Positions 10,374 through 20,125 of a stretch of DNA of 64,000 nt are shown one piece after another. Location of the stretch: assembly GCF_000801105.2 (NCBI RefSeq), contig NC_079516.1:12462001-12526000 (forward strand). The letters run 5' to 3'. The notes beneath the pieces were generated by a model. That model was not told the origin of the DNA and did not search any database. It saw only the letters and a program-made list of their open reading frames with translations. Made by a program: the position numbers and the translations under genes. The DNA is from Raphanus sativus (Eukaryota; Streptophyta; Magnoliopsida; Brassicales; Brassicaceae). Positions within the stretch are counted from its first letter, which is position 1, and every line of letters starts with the position of its first letter.

Positions 10374-11799
10374 ATGTTAAAGTTAAAGTCCAAAGTCACA
10401 TATTATGGTTAGATTTCCTCTCTCCATCTCTTCTTACTCGAAAATTTGTTTGTTAGATATCGATCTGTCGTAAATTCGTTTATGCCTTGTTGTCCAGCGA
10501 GCGATACATTGTTCTTCTGGAACATGGATCACTTCCCAGTCCCTAGGAGTAAAGATCTTACTAGTGTTCGTAAGAATATCATAGAGGCTCTTGGTAGACT
10601 GGGCTTCGTGAAGCCTCCGTTTATCTGTGTGGATTGTAAGAAACTCAATGTTGAGTACGTCCACGATGCGTTGTTGGTCAGCACCGGAAGGATCTTCTAC
10701 GGACCCAAACGTAAAATTCCTCACAACACTCTCTTTGTTTTTGTTTTTTTTTCCAGGGGCCCTATATATATATCTCACTTCCGCGTTGATTTTCTTGTCT
10801 TTGATTTGTGTTATGTAGTCACACAGGCTTACCACAAACTGAAGGCTGAGCCTAGTCTGGATTTGACTTTGTATATGCTTATTTTAGAAGCAGGCTATCC
10901 AGGTGCAGCTGTTGCTGTAATAGTCAAACCTTTCTCTGTGACTAGTGAGTTGAGGAGGGTTCTGTCCTGTTTGAAAGCGAGGGGTCACACCGTTCTTCTT
11001 GTAGAGCCGCCACCTTATGTAGAGTTTGACTTTGGTGTTGATTCTCTTATTGACAATGCTCGATTTTTAGGTGAAGAAAAGCCTATAATGCCCCTTTTAA
11101 GTTCGGAGAATGCAAAAGAACTTGCCGCTTGCTTTGCACGTCCGTGGACGGTGGAGTATTTGGCAACTGATAGTGATGAAGAGGATGATGTTGATGAAGA
11201 GGTTGAAGAGAGTAGGACCGTCATCTTCTGGGACGCTATTGATTCCCCATTCCCTATTTCTCTCTCTCCTGATCAGATCTTCGAGAAAGTCAAATCTGCA
11301 CTTATTGGAAGAGCTTATAGTGATAATATTACAATCCGGGCCTATCGTGAAGTAGAAGCGTTTGAAAAGTTTGCTCGTATGCCGTTGGATTCAAGGATCA
11401 ACTTTTTTCACGGAGGTGAATTCCAGCCTTTTTCTTTGTATGTATGTATATGTAATCTATATATATCTCACTTGCGTTGATTTTCTTTTTCTTCTTTTTC
11501 CAGACGATGAAGCCTCGAGACGTATCAGAATGCTGAATGACATGTATCTCTTGTCACGTGAAGCTCCTCTGAAGAATAATGTAGGAAGTTTGATCCTAGT
11601 CTCGGATCATTTCTTTGATGACCCCTACTACATGGAGATGTTTGAAGACATGAAGGACAGTGGTTACTCTCTTGTCTTGGTCATTCCAAGTGAGCACAGC
11701 AACATCTCGGAGAGCGCTGATAAATGGCCAGGGTCCCTACTCTTTGATGGAGCACGCTATTTTGGGGGACCTGAAAGAAGGGTATTAAAGGTCATATGA
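10374..11799 (+). CDS. Two-module NYN-like (limkain-b1 type) putative RNase, 379 aa
   Basis: Four exons join in frame: 10374-10407, 10498-10710, 10819-11415 and 11504-11799, giving 379 residues. Each intron has GT/AG ends; at exon 3 the first AG (10818) is needed because the later one (10826) gives a stop. The product has two related modules, one starting ASDTLFFWNMDHFPVP (about residue 12) and one starting SRTVIFWDAIDSPFPI (about 225), separated by an acidic linker of D/E. FWD/FWN followed by an acidic residue and P is the signature start of plant NYN-domain proteins related to the PIN nuclease fold, annotated as putative endonucleases. Brassicaceae carry many short divergent members, and nuclease activity is not certain here. 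The last codons overlap a tandem duplication starting at 11773, so the native C-terminus may have been altered. Confidence 0.75.
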
Positions 11800-12056
11800 T
11801 AAGCTTTTGTTGCAGCTAGATGGAAACTCTTGATTTTGTTGCAGCATGATGGAAACACTTATTGTTTCAAACACTATGTTCCTCCTATCTTTCCATGATA
11901 AACTCTTGTTTTTATTTTGGTTGACATGAAAGAAGGGTATTAAAGGTCATATGAGAAGCTTTTGTTGCAGCTATATGGAAACTCTTGATTTTGTTGCAGC
12001 ATGATGGAAACACCTATGTTCCTATCTTTTGATGATAAACTCTAGTTTTTATTTTG
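11773..12056 (+). repeat. Tandem duplication at the 3' end of the NYN-like gene
   Basis: A unit of about 150 bases beginning GAAAGAAGGGTATTAAAGG occurs at 11773 and again at 11928, with the second copy slightly shortened and diverged (both contain TGCAGCATGATGGAAACAC). The first unit includes the stop codon at 11797 and the 3' UTR, so the second repeats the last coding triplets downstream of the stop. Confidence 0.85.
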
Positions 12057-12179
12057 AGTCTGTTTAAATTGCTTGATTAGCCTTCGAAAATTAGCTTCTT
12101 TTTGCAAACAGAGTGTTCTTCTTTTGTTTCTACAAGGTTGTTAGGTGATAAGTCTCCTTTCTCTCAGCAAAATCTTGTT

Positions 12180-12330
12180 CTTCAGAATTGATGAGCACAG
12201 TCAGTTGTGAAAGATATTGAGTTCATTGATGCTATTGCAGAGAGACAGTCTCTGATATTTTCTGAGGAATGCAAACTGTTCCCTACTGATGTGCAGATCC
12301 AGTCGATATATTCTTGTATGAACTGTTTTT
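12180..12330 (+). pseudogene. Isolated exon-like stretch, source unknown
   Basis: Bases 12207-12325 on the plus strand read [18 protein letters not shown] followed by [19 protein letters not shown], protein-like composition without an obvious start. It may be part of the same decayed gene as 13085-13702. I do not recognise the family. Confidence 0.3.
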
Positions 12331-12373
12331 CTCCTACTTAATAGTTCCTTTTTGTAGTTATTTAGTTATTGTG

Positions 12374-12475
12374 TGTTTGCCTGAGAGGAACTGAAGATAT
12401 AAATTTACTTTTCCAAACTAACATTGTTTGCCTGAGAGGAACTGAAGATATAAATTTACTTTTCCAAACTAACAT
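12374..12475 (+). repeat. Two identical 51-bp tandem units
   Basis: The unit starting TGTTTGCCTGAGAGGAACTG occurs at 12374-12424 and again at 12425-12475 with no difference that I can see. It is recent replication slippage or unequal exchange. Confidence 0.9.
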
Positions 12476-13084
12476 ATGAATTTTGCTTCTATGAGTCCCG
12501 TTAGATGGCTAACAATGTTTAAATGATAAAAGTTAGATTTCCGAGCTTAAAACAATATGATACTTCGACTAGTTTGGTTAAAATTTATATAGCTGAAACC
12601 CCTTAACCTGAGATCATTCAAACCTCCCATTATCCATATTTTCTAGGTTTTTTTTTTCTTTTTCCTCTGGTTTTCATTGATAACATTAGAAAGATACATA
12701 TTTGAAACACGGCAACATCTCCTAACAAATCCTAAGACTTCTTAAACGAACCCACAAGCAAATCTGACACTAGATAAAAAAACAAGACTTAGAAACGTAT
12801 GAAATGATTTTGATAAATATTATGACATAGGTAAAAATCCATGATGTGTCCACCATAGATACCATTTGCTAAATATATATATATATCTTCCTGAAAATGT
12901 TAAGAGTTAGCTTATGGTTCTGATGTAGCCAAGACTTCAACTTCATTATCTTAACTAATACGCACCCTACTATATTGACTTGTTGATAGGAGGCAACAGT
13001 CATTTTTCATTTCTTTTCCAATTCATGCGCTTTAACCGCCACCAGTGAAATTAATACTGGATTTGAATACTGTTTTCTTTTTAG

Positions 13085-13702
13085 CATGCCTACAAGCCAG
13101 ACGAAGTGGAATCTGAACTAAGGGCACGTTTAGAATCGTTTCTTGAAACTGTTAGAGCGTTCAACACAATCTACACAAAGGTACTGTGTTTTCGTGCTCT
13201 CTCCCTGGCAACCTAGATAAGCTGACACCAAAAATGTTGAGAACAGGAGTTCCTCTATAGATATGAAAATCTGCTATGCTTTGACTTGGCTTTTCCTGAA
13301 ATTGGGAAATGAACTGTTCGGTATGCATATGGCCTTTGCAGGAGATCCGTCCATGGACTGACATGATGGAAGTGCCTCAGATTCTCATGGGTTTGGTCCT
13401 GCTGCTAACCGTTTACTGGAGGCATATAATATGCTTCTCAAGGTATAACCCCAAATGGCTCCTTCTATCTTAATACTTGATCATATAGACCTAAACTGAG
13501 TAGCTCTCTTCCCAGCTATATTTTGGTTTCTTGTAACACTGATGAAAAATAAATGAGCTGTGTTGTTGTTTGGTAACAGTTCCTAGGGAACTTGGAGAAC
13601 CTAAGAGACTCGCATGCAGCACTGTCGATTAGAGACCTTGGAATCCTCTCTGCAAAAAAAACTGTCACGGATGATTTCTTGAACTTTAGGAGTGTGTTTT
13701 GA
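13085..13702 (+). pseudogene. Three exons of an unidentified conserved gene, lacking 5' part
   Basis: Three exon-like blocks are separated by introns with GT/AG ends. 13085-13180 gives [20 protein letters not shown] and then [11 protein letters not shown]. 13342-13442 gives EIRPWTDMMEVPQ and, after a frame break near 13392, FGPAANRLLEAYNMLLK. 13581-13702 gives FLGNLENLRDSHAALSIRDLG and then a stop at about 13700. The helical, leucine-rich character and conserved spacing look like the C-terminal region of a housekeeping protein, but I cannot name it. No initiator exon is visible upstream, and the frame break in the middle exon suggests a truncated pseudogene, perhaps moved here by a transposon. 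Confidence 0.5.
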
Positions 13703-14173
13703 TCACAATAGTCTTCAACTATTTATTCTTGTGTGTTGCCAAGTATGTTTAAACAAATCGAATCAAATCGCTTTTAATGCTCATGTGTTGCCAAGTTAGT
13801 GTAACTGTGGATAGTAGCTACAAAATCACAAATTTATTTCCACATGATTAGATTAGCGTTTGAAACAAATCGAAAGTCTCTTACAAACATGGAGCAGAAT
13901 GCTACACAAACAGAGGGAACTTTTTTGTTTTTGTTTTTGTTCTGTAAAAAAGCACCATCCCCGAGCAAAAAAAGATGAATATATTAAGAGATAGATAATT
14001 CATGTGGAATGGAATGAACAAAACAGAGCTAATCTATCACTAATCATGTTTTCCTCCACTGTAGAATATGTTTCTGGCAGAATAAAAATAAACAAAAGGA
14101 GGCGATTTTCTGAGCGACAGGGTTTTCACGAGCGTCTTCAACAAAATATTGAGCGCCGCCGCCAAGATGCCTC

Positions 14174-14745
14174 CACCGGAGGTCTCTGCCGCCGCGGAGA
14201 AACGGGAGGAGGTCAAAAAAAAAAAAAAAAAAGTACAGTTCCTGATCGTTCCTGGGTTCATGTGGCTCAAAGAACAAAAAATCTCTTTTTAAAAAGGTAC
14301 GAAGTGGAAGTTACTGGGAAGGATATGGTATCGATTCAGTATTTGTTGATCCTTCACCACTATGGGAGGAGTTTCTCATACTCGAAAACGGAAAAGTCTC
14401 CTGTATACGTTCTGAACCAAACATCAATGAAATTCCGAATCTTGAATCTAGCCTGAATTCCTGTAGTTATGTCTAAATGGATCCTTCTACGCAATGAGCA
14501 TGTATTCATTACTAGCCCAGTGTTGGGAGTACCGGATAGACGACATCCAGAAACAGCTCAGTGTGTGTGGCAAAGGTCTTTGTACTTTTAACAAAAGACC
14601 TACCAAGCTCAATGAACTTCAATTTTACAGGGCAAAGACACTCGAGTTGAGTACACATACCCGTCCGTGGCTGCTATCAAGATGCACGACTTGTGGAAAA
14701 TGGGTCATTTATCCAAGACATGTATGGTTGCAGTGAAATAAATGT
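14174..14745 (+). pseudogene. Frameshifted gene remnant, family not recognised
   Basis: Protein-like phrases switch frame several times: MPPPEVSAAAEKREEVK (14168 onward, broken by a run of 17 A), YEVEVTGKDMV, VDPSPLWEEFLILENGK with CIRSEPNINEIPNLE, then TYPSVAAIKMHDLWKMGHLSK near 14655-14715. In-frame stops at several points exclude a functional product. No introns are obvious between the parts, so it may be a processed copy. The source gene is unknown to me. Confidence 0.45.
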
Positions 14746-14759
14746 TAAGAGTTTCAATA

Positions 14760-15745
14760 GGAAAAGGTCCCCCGAGGATACAGTCAAGGGAGGCCCATAT
14801 CACCAACTGCAGTGGTGGTGAATGTACTTTTACTTTTGTAAGTTGACACATACTCATGAGCCGCCGAATGTACCCATGATTCTTGTACTAACATATATAG
14901 CTTGTTTCTCTCATTGGACACCAAGTCTGAAAGCTTTCTATTTTAGTCTTTTTTTTTTTGGTCAAACTTTCTATTTTAGTCTTATTGTCATGAAATAGAA
15001 CCAAGTCAGTACCATTCTTTGTCCATTAAGACAATACTGAGAGTTTGAATTTGTTATTTACACACCCAACAGTGGGACTTACCCTAGTATACTATATATA
15101 TGTGTATGTTGACTTCATTTAAATTCAACTATCTACCATAGAAAATAGGTAAATATGCTTGTTTTGTTTATCTATCATAAAATGATTACTAGGAGTGGGC
15201 ATTAGAGCATTTAAAATCTCTATTATCCGTATTAATAAATAATTATATTGGATTTTAATAGATAATTAGATAGAGACTTGCGCAGGATAAAATTAATAGA
15301 AAATAATTTTAGTTACTATATATTTTGTTCATAATTTTTATCGAAGGTTATATAGAATTTCTACAATATGTCATGTTTAATTAAACATATTGTAAATTCT
15401 TATACAGAAAAAATATTTTAGTACCAAACTGTCGGATTATAAAAAGAGATTGACCAAGACTTGGTAGCACGAGTAGCTATAAACTTCGAAAGTTAATTCA
15501 ACAGGAGATGAAAATCAATATGTGAATAAAATATACGGTTTGTCTTCTCAAATTTCATCATGCAAAGTTTCAATTTTTTTTTGATGATGCTTCAGTATTG
15601 GTAGGATAAGAGTCGCATTCGTAATCTTGGCAACAGACACTACGTCGCATATCTCGAGAAAAAAAAGTCGTAAATCAAATTATCCAAAATGAAAATGTGG
15701 TCATTTGCATAGTGCCATGAACCGAAAAAAAAAAAGATAAAAGAG
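14760..15745. other. Intergenic, no supported gene
   Basis: AT-rich sequence with no credible frame, conserved motif or clear transposon ends. Confidence 0.6.
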
Positions 15746-15754
15746 ATAAAAATA

Positions 15755-16223
15755 GGGGAATTTTCAAAAATACCACTTTGAAGGTACCATTATTCATCTT
15801 TACCACCACTAAATACACATTTTCAAAAATACCTTATTTATTAAAATGTTAAAGACATTTATATCTTTGTTTTTATATGTTTTTCAAAATTTTAATCCAA
15901 AATTCTAAATCCTAAACCCCCAATTCTAAACCCTAAACCCTAAATCTTCAACTCTAAACCCTAAACCCTAAACTATATACCCTAAATTCAATATCCTAAA
16001 CCCTAAACCTTGAAACCTCCATTATAAACCCTAAATCCTCAACTCTAAACCCTAAACTTTATATCCTAAACCCTAAAACATCAAATCTAAACCCTAAAAC
16101 ATAAAATCTAAACCCTAAATCCTAAACGTTCAAATTTAAACCATTCATTAAAAGTAGTGGTAAAAATGATTAGTGTAAACATGAAAAGTGGTACTATGAA
16201 AATGGTATTTTTGGCAATTTCTC
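15755..16223. mobile_element. Non-autonomous Mutator-like element with telomere-motif-rich core (469 bp)
   Basis: Identical 9-base duplications ATAAAAATA (15746-15754 and 16224-16232) flank ends reading GGGGAATTTTCAAAAATACC at the left and, reverse-complemented at the right, GAGAAATTGCCAAAAATACC. These are imperfect terminal inverted repeats of about 30 bases. The interior (15895-16130) is a degenerate array of roughly twenty CCCTAAA-like heptamers, the plant telomere motif, here part of a transposon and not a chromosome end. It shares its terminal sequence with 7187-7617. Confidence 0.82.
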
Positions 16224-16232
16224 ATAAAAATA

Positions 16233-18640
16233 TGAAAGATATATGAATTGATATTCCTAAGAATTTAGATCTTAGATAGAACCCTAACTGTTGTTATGAA
16301 ATGTAATGTGTAAAATGAATGAATACGATGAAACCTATATATATTTTATAAAGTTGTATCAGTCGACAATAATTTTTTTTTAAGATAGCACAATCTACCT
16401 TAAATCAATCAATTAATAACATCCTAATTATTCACATTTTCCATAAACTGTTAGTGCGAAATATACGTTCACTAAATGGCTTATATCTAACTTGACAATC
16501 ACACAGCAGCAAAATTAGTATCACATTTAAGCATAATAAAGCAATTAATAGACGCAGAATATGGTCTTTGGATTATAAATCATCTCCAATTTAGGAATGC
16601 ACATCAAAATCTAGAAGTTGTCGTTTTTGTTAGGAATCAAATAAGTAGTTTAAGTTTGATAACTTTGCAGCATGACCAAAATTTTTAATTTTCATAATAA
16701 AAAATTTGCAGCACAAAATTTTTAATTTGTCTAAATAATAGTACATACGTGACTTAAGTCTATTTGGGATAAAAGATTGTTTTCATTTATAGTCTAATAC
16801 CAAATATACATTGAATCGTAAAAGATTGTTTTCATTTATAGTCTAATTTAACTTGTCAATCAAACCAAAAAGAATGCACATCACGTTTTTGTATTTAAAA
16901 TTTTATCAAATCAAATTCATTGTGCGGGTCTTATCTCTTTTGTACATTCATATATGTTGCGTACATGGCTGAGATTCCAATAAAAATAGTAAGTTTATCA
17001 AATGTACCTACAAAATATTTGTCCAATAGAACTCTTATTGTTTGAGTTTGAACTGGTAGAATTACTTCATAAAACAAACGAATATCTTATATTTGCCATT
17101 ATGTTTAATGGCAGTAAGCTTGAGTTGAATTCTTCAGTTTGTTCTTCACAACATGCTTGACTTTTGTTCATAGAACGAAATGAACTTTTTGGCAATCAGG
17201 TTGTTCAAGAAAATTTATGTATCATTTGCTAAGTGTATATGATTTAGTCACGTTATCTTTATTTTGTAGGTGACGACTGGGGTGGACCAGGTGATTTAAA
17301 GTGTAAAACATCCGAAGCAAACATATTCTATACAAAGCTTTGCTGGAGATAACCGGATAAGAAACCGTTAGGACATCAACATGCTATTTTCATATTATAT
17401 AACCGGTTAAATCTTCATCAATTGAATGATAATGTCATATTAGATTCTCGTGTAGTGTGTAGTTTACATTTAATAAAAATATATAATGTGGACCAATGGT
17501 AAAAGTTGTAAATATCTTAATAATTAAAGGTTTATTAGCTTAATTGTCTAAAAAGAGCTGTGAGTGAGTCACCTCAGCAATAATGACAAACTTGTTATTA
17601 TTTTATAAAAGTAAGATTACTTATTAAAAATACTTGTAAATTAATAAGAAAAGGATCTATGAAAAGCTCATCTCCTTTTGGTGCTGCCACGTCACTAATT
17701 GAGTGAAGGAGAAGCCAACACCTGTCCGGTTAGCAAAAACGTTGTGGGCTTGGGTTAGTGTTTTGGGCCATAAGTAATGTTCAAGGGACCCAGCCCTACA
17801 GGAATCACTCCCTACGCGATCGGGACTTAGGATTCTTCCCACTTTTGGTCTTCACCGTTGGTTCGAGAGCTTGATACGATGAAGTCGACTTCAAGAATCT
17901 CTGCATAGGGTTTTGACGTGCCTTTTGATCTTCTTATTAGAAATACGAAACGTTGCCACCGAAGAACTTCTTCTATTCTTCCAACTGCTATGAAGATCCA
18001 TTAATTCCGACCAACCTCTGTTGGAGGCCGCCGTCTGTGACTAATCGATTTGAGCTTTAGGAGTTTGTTTCATCGCACCGTTACGACCGCATTCAAGCAT
18101 CACCATTAAGGCTCACATTAACCCCAATCATCTATTCCATTGTGTGAATCCAAGCTATAATTATGTGAGTTTCCTTCTACCATACATCGTTTCATTCCTC
18201 TCAGTCATTTCTATTCTTAAAACTTTCAGAGATTAAAATGCTAAGCTCCTCTTCTTCTGAGAGAGATTTTAGAGTTTTTTTTCTGTTCGTGGATGTCTTT
18301 ATTCCCAGGTGATCGAAAGTTAGTTAGAAACTATGGTCCATGTCTTTCCGTTTGAAACAATTATTGTTTCGATGCGTCTTGTTTTGTTGCTTTAGGACTG
18401 GTAACTAACGTCTTGCATTGGTTCGCTTTAAGTATAAAAACGAAGCTCACAAGGCTTGATACTAAGATATTATATCAGTTTATGCACTTGGTGATTAGAA
18501 TTGACATGAAAGCTTTGGTCTTTCTTTCAGGAAGACTTGTTTTAAGCTTTTGGTTTAAGTTTCAGTTTTCGATTCTTACACATAATCTGGCTAGTGATCT
18601 GATTACTGAGTGAAAGTTTTGGGTTACCAAAATCATAGAA
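16233..18640. other. Intergenic, AT-rich, no supported gene
   Basis: No frame with family resemblance. A 28-base phrase containing AAAAGATTGTTTTCATTTAT occurs twice near 16770 and 16819, a short direct repeat. The segment 17640-18350 is less AT-rich and resembles 5' UTR/promoter sequence (many CT tracts), possibly belonging to the ancestor of the cystatin remnant downstream, but no start exon can be defined. Confidence 0.5.
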
Positions 18641-18644
18641 TCCA

Positions 18645-18850
18645 GCGGTCGAGTTTGTGTGGGTGGTGAACGCAATAGAAAAAGCTGTGAAGAAACGATG
18701 CATCATCTCACGCTGGAGATCATTGGGGTTGGGAAGAAGAAGCTTTATGAAGCAAAAGTGTGGGTGAAGCCAAGGTTGAACTTCAAGGAGTTCAAGCATG
18801 CCGGTGATGATGCCCCTGCCATTACTCCCTCCTATCTTGGCTGCAAATAA
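18645..18850 (+). pseudogene. Phytocystatin (CYS6-like) exon remnant
   Basis: The frame from 18698 reads [20 protein letters not shown] then [16 protein letters not shown] and [14 protein letters not shown]. In plant cystatins of the long CYS6 type this region follows the reactive QxVxG loop and contains the (L)[19 protein letters not shown] signature. Upstream bases 18650-18697 still resemble FARVVNAKEQVV but are shifted in frame, so the inhibitory loop is not encoded in phase. The conserved W of VKPW is R, and three residues (ELQ) of the next motif are lost. A stop follows at 18850 where the parent gene has a splice site. It is a single-exon relic. Functional cystatins inhibit papain-like cysteine proteases. 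Confidence 0.8.
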
Positions 18851-18854
18851 GGTA

Positions 18855-20060
18855 TTACTACAAACGGTTTAAAATATTTCATAAACAGAATAAGTATCAC
18901 TTCAGTGTTTTAACTTCAAATTGTATTTCCTCTTCTTTATGAATTATGCAGCTTCAACGAAGCTATGTTTGCTTCTTTTTTAAACTATTTTAAACCGTAG
19001 AACTGGTTTGATGCCCCGTCGTTAAGTGCATTTTGTTAACTTAAAAAAAATTATGTTGATTCTATTTTTAGTTATGATTTTAAATTGTAGTCATCGTATT
19101 GGCTGATTACAGAGGAGAAGAATATTCAAAACAGCTAGCATAAAAATAATTATTCAACCCTTCTGATCCTGTCACATACATATAAATATTCCGACTCTTC
19201 ATCGTATTTATTTATAGGTCATAACAAAGAAGGGAGATCAAACCACTCAAGTAATGTGTGTAAGACTAGGATGATAACACATTTTATAATTAACTCATCA
19301 TCCATCCCCTTTTAATCACAATCAAAAGAAAAACACACAAACTTAATTATGACAAACAAGGAAAAATAAAATAAAAATTATTGCAGTTAACACTGCAAGT
19401 TATTACGTTAATCAGCAGCACATTGAAACTTTACTTTAAATTTGTTCCTGAGCAAAAGATAAGAACATAACACATGAACGCAGGGAATCATCCTTAACTC
19501 ATGTCTCAGTCAAAAAAGTTGTTTCTTTTGTTTCGTCGTCTTCGTTCAGTTTGGTGTTTGGAATTTTTCTTTTGGATTTTAAACAGATTCTACATATACT
19601 ACATGAAACTGTTGTTGGGATTTTCTCCAAGAAACTTTTATGTATCAGATGGACAGAGGACGTGATGTTTTATGGGTTAGTTGTGCTTCTTGCAAAGGCT
19701 GTACTCAAACCAATAAAATACAAGTAAAATCTCTCCTGTCCTTTTCATTCGGAATTCTCTGATCTGAGAATAATGTGCTGCTCTGTTTGGACATTCAGTT
19801 GGATTACTTTGATTCAGGGAGCTCAGTAACGACACGGTTATGAGCTGGGATGTTCAATCCTCTGATTAATTGAGAAGCAGTTATCTTTTTAATTATAAAC
19901 GTAACAGTTGTTTGCTTCTCAATTAATCAATATAGTATATTTGTTATATATATTATTTATAATATTTAAAAAGTCAAAATAACTAATAGTATATGTAAAA
20001 AGATTTGTATACGTAATGTTCATTTAACCTAGCGTATATATATAACTTCCACTGGGCAAA
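18855..20060. other. Intergenic, no supported gene
   Basis: No credible frame. It holds the inverted repeat listed at 19863-19929. The last 100 bases lead into the eRF3-like gene's 5' UTR. Confidence 0.55.
19863..19929. repeat. Perfect 17-bp inverted repeat, 33-base loop
   Basis: TGATTAATTGAGAAGCA at 19863-19879 is repeated in reverse complement at 19913-19929. It lies 200 bases upstream of the eRF3-like gene. It could be a small MITE or a cruciform-forming sequence; no target-site duplication is apparent. Confidence 0.75.
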
Positions 20061-20125
20061 AGTTTACAGCCTCTTAATAAAACCTAGAACAACTTTCCTC
20101 TCCTTGTATTCCAGCATCATCCGCC

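Noticed and set aside
10434..10835. 133-codon minus-strand frame opposite the NYN-like gene
   Set aside because: It is an antisense shadow spanning an intron of the plus-strand gene and resembles no known protein.
15895..16130. Interstitial telomere from a chromosome fusion
   Set aside because: The CCCTAAA-like array is degenerate and enclosed by transposon ends with a 9-bp TSD, so it belongs to the element.
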